Shown piece by piece: positions 62,180 through 64,000 of a DNA stretch of 64,000 nucleotides. This DNA comes from Channa striata (lineage: Eukaryota; Chordata; Actinopteri; Anabantiformes; Channidae). The notes below the pieces were generated by a model that worked only from the letters and a program-made list of their open reading frames with translations, had not been told where the DNA came from and ran no database searches. The number at the start of each line of letters is the position of its first letter. Position 1 is the stretch's first letter. A program made the translations under genes and the position numbers. The stretch is taken from NCBI GenBank assembly GCA_033026295.1, contig CM065182.1, positions 620,001 to 684,000 on the forward strand, read 5' to 3'.

Positions 62180-63590
62180 AAGGTTTCTTTTACGTTTTCA
62201 TCTTCAAACCATCTTTATATCCCTGTTTTTTCTTTCACATTAGCTCCAAGGTTAAGATCTCCAACAGCACATTTTCTCAGTCGAATATTAAAAAAAAACA
62301 CAAGGAGTGAGTTGCACCAGAGGAAACGAGGTTCTCAGATCAGGTTACAGGAAAAAGAACAAACACACGCTGCTTTGTCAGCTTTATCTTTACTAATTTT
62401 AGCAGATGGTGAACAGCCGCTTGTCAGAATTCGAAAGCAGCTTCAGCACAACTCACCAATAAAAAATGCCAAATATATATAAGTGAACCACGTTCGCATT
62501 TCAATTGATTTGAAACAGAACAGATCCATCAGAGAAGCCGAGCTCAAAGACCGACGCAAAGAGAAAAACTGCATCCTGCATCGCCACGATCAATAGCAAT
62601 CAGGATAAAAGTACAGAGAGGAAGTCGGTGGGAAGGGGGGGGGGCAGCTTGGTAAACGAGTTAGGAGTAAAAAGGATGGTTCAGGTTTTTTTATTGGACA
62701 GAAACCAGTTTGAGTTAAACCAATGATGGAAAGAGATTAATGAGCGTATTTAAACAGATGATGTCCGAACATGAGGTCATGGCAAGATTAACTGTGCTAC
62801 ACTCATCCTGATGTTTCTGGGTGTTCAGACAGAAAACTGTCCCATCCTAAGGTCCACCTCCTTGTGGGTGTCACGTATTAAATTAACACAATTAGTATAA
62901 TGTGACAACACAATCATCCTCACTAAAGGTCCGTCAGTGGTGAGCGTCGGGCGTGTTGGTTTTACCGGTGTGTCCTTCAGCTTTTGAACCCAGTCAGCAT
63001 GTTGAACCACTGACTGTGCTCAAACTGGTGCGTAGAAGAAAAGCAGGAATATGTTGAAGAGGCCAAAAAAAAAAAAAAACACCCAAACCCAACATTTCAT
63101 TTCAGTAATGAAGGCACATACAACACCGGAGGCCAGGGGATGGAACTGGTGGCTATGATCAGTGAGCCTCCTAGGCCATAGCCACCCATGATCAGGCTTC
63201 CATTTCAAGCCCTTTGAATCAGACCCAAGACTTTGTAAAGCAACTTTTAAGTAGAAATCCAGTCCCAGACCACAACGAACCGCAGTACGCAGAGTGGCTG
63301 ATAATCTCAAGACTCAAATGGTTGCACAATACATCTGCCAGGTAATATCCAGGACTCACCTGGCTGCCCCACAGTGGTTTGGTGCGCCCAACAGGTCGAC
63401 CGGCCCCAACCTCTGAACCTTGGTTCTGCGGATGTTGTTGTCCATTATTCGTGGTTAGACCTGCTGTGTTGGGTGAGCCAACTCCGTGGTGGCGATGCCA
63501 GCCCAGCAGGCAGCGCCACTGAGCCAACTCCCTGAGGAGAGGCAGGCAGGAGGACGCCGGACACAGCATCGAACACGCACACACACCGCT

Positions 63591-63591
<1 letters not shown>

Positions 63592-63640
<49 letters not shown>
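63592..63640. repeat. (CA)n microsatellite
   Basis: About 24 CA units. Confidence 0.97.
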
Positions 63641-63642
<2 letters not shown>

Positions 63643-64000
63643 TTACTTCCAAACATTTACTACTCCAGTCCAGAAACCTCAAGGAGCACAAGGTGGAATA
63701 ACTAACGCTCAGAAGACACAGGTGCAGGGTTCAGAGTTTTCTTGCAATGAAACGGGATCGTTTTAAGTTAAATCTGTTCCCAAGGACGGACCCAGAGGGA
63801 CAATCAGGGGAACACATCACAGTCACTATTTAAAAATGTGATTTCTTCATATTTCACATATATCAATAAGCAGAAAACTGTCCCGATTAGGGCTGGGAAA
63901 CACATAGTAATAACTGTAATTGACTTATTTATACAACGTCTGAAAATAGCTTAAAATCCAAGGTGAGTCTTAGATAGTCAGTTCCAACTTACATTAAACA

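Larger units (their letters stand above)
60177..64000. other. Probable siah upstream intron
   Basis: No RING-finger exon and no other recognised gene. It holds a perfect inverted repeat at 62128-62179, CA microsatellites at 61766-61793 and 63592-63640, and one exon-like open segment on the minus strand near 63.36-63.53 kb. Confidence 0.5.

Noticed and set aside
60200..63990. RING-finger exon of siah
   Set aside because: I looked on the minus strand for the C-x2-C...CPTCRG pattern and did not see it. The exon is taken to lie outside the window.
1..64000. CRISPR array, bacterial operon or tRNA/rRNA genes
   Set aside because: No regularly spaced repeat-spacer pattern, no prokaryotic gene organisation, and no tRNA or rRNA motif was seen.

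Overview
The window looks like nuclear DNA of a teleost fish, probably a spiny-rayed (percomorph) species. The evidence is compact vertebrate genes with many short GT-AG introns, dense (CA/GT)n microsatellites, and fossils of typical fish transposons (Tc1/mariner, L2-type LINE, Rex/RTE-like LINE tail). I rebuilt five protein-coding genes exon by exon, checking that reading frame is kept across every junction. Gene names rest on remembered vertebrate family sequences, not on a search.

Layout, left to right. 1-10.6 kb: gene-poor flank with microsatellites and fish repeats. 10.85-14.4 kb (+): taf9, a histone-fold subunit of TFIID/SAGA, 7 coding exons, 247 aa. 18.4-39.5 kb (-): beta-arrestin 2 (arrb2), 16 coding exons, 407 aa, with a CpG-rich promoter, a 9.6-kb first intron holding a dead Tc1 element, and a candidate 24-nt alternative microexon at the position of the beta-arrestin-1 long-form exon. 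41.4-52 kb (-): ap4m1, mu subunit of the AP-4 adaptor, 15 coding exons, 441 aa. 53.0-55.4 kb (+): rbmx2, a spliceosomal RRM protein with an R/D/E-rich tail, head-to-head with ap4m1. 59.3-60.2 kb (-): the last two coding exons of a SIAH-family E3 ubiquitin ligase; its RING exon should lie beyond the right edge.

These are housekeeping and trafficking genes that do not form one pathway. taf9 and arrb2 converge tail-to-tail, as do rbmx2 and siah; ap4m1 and rbmx2 diverge from about 1.1 kb of shared upstream DNA. I found no new multi-gene system. The observations most worth checking are the arrb2 microexon, a perfect 24-bp inverted repeat with a 4-nt loop at 62.13 kb, a possible frame problem at the rbmx2 C-terminus, a promoter/exon-like signal antisense to arrb2 in its first intron, and an additional SIAH intron.
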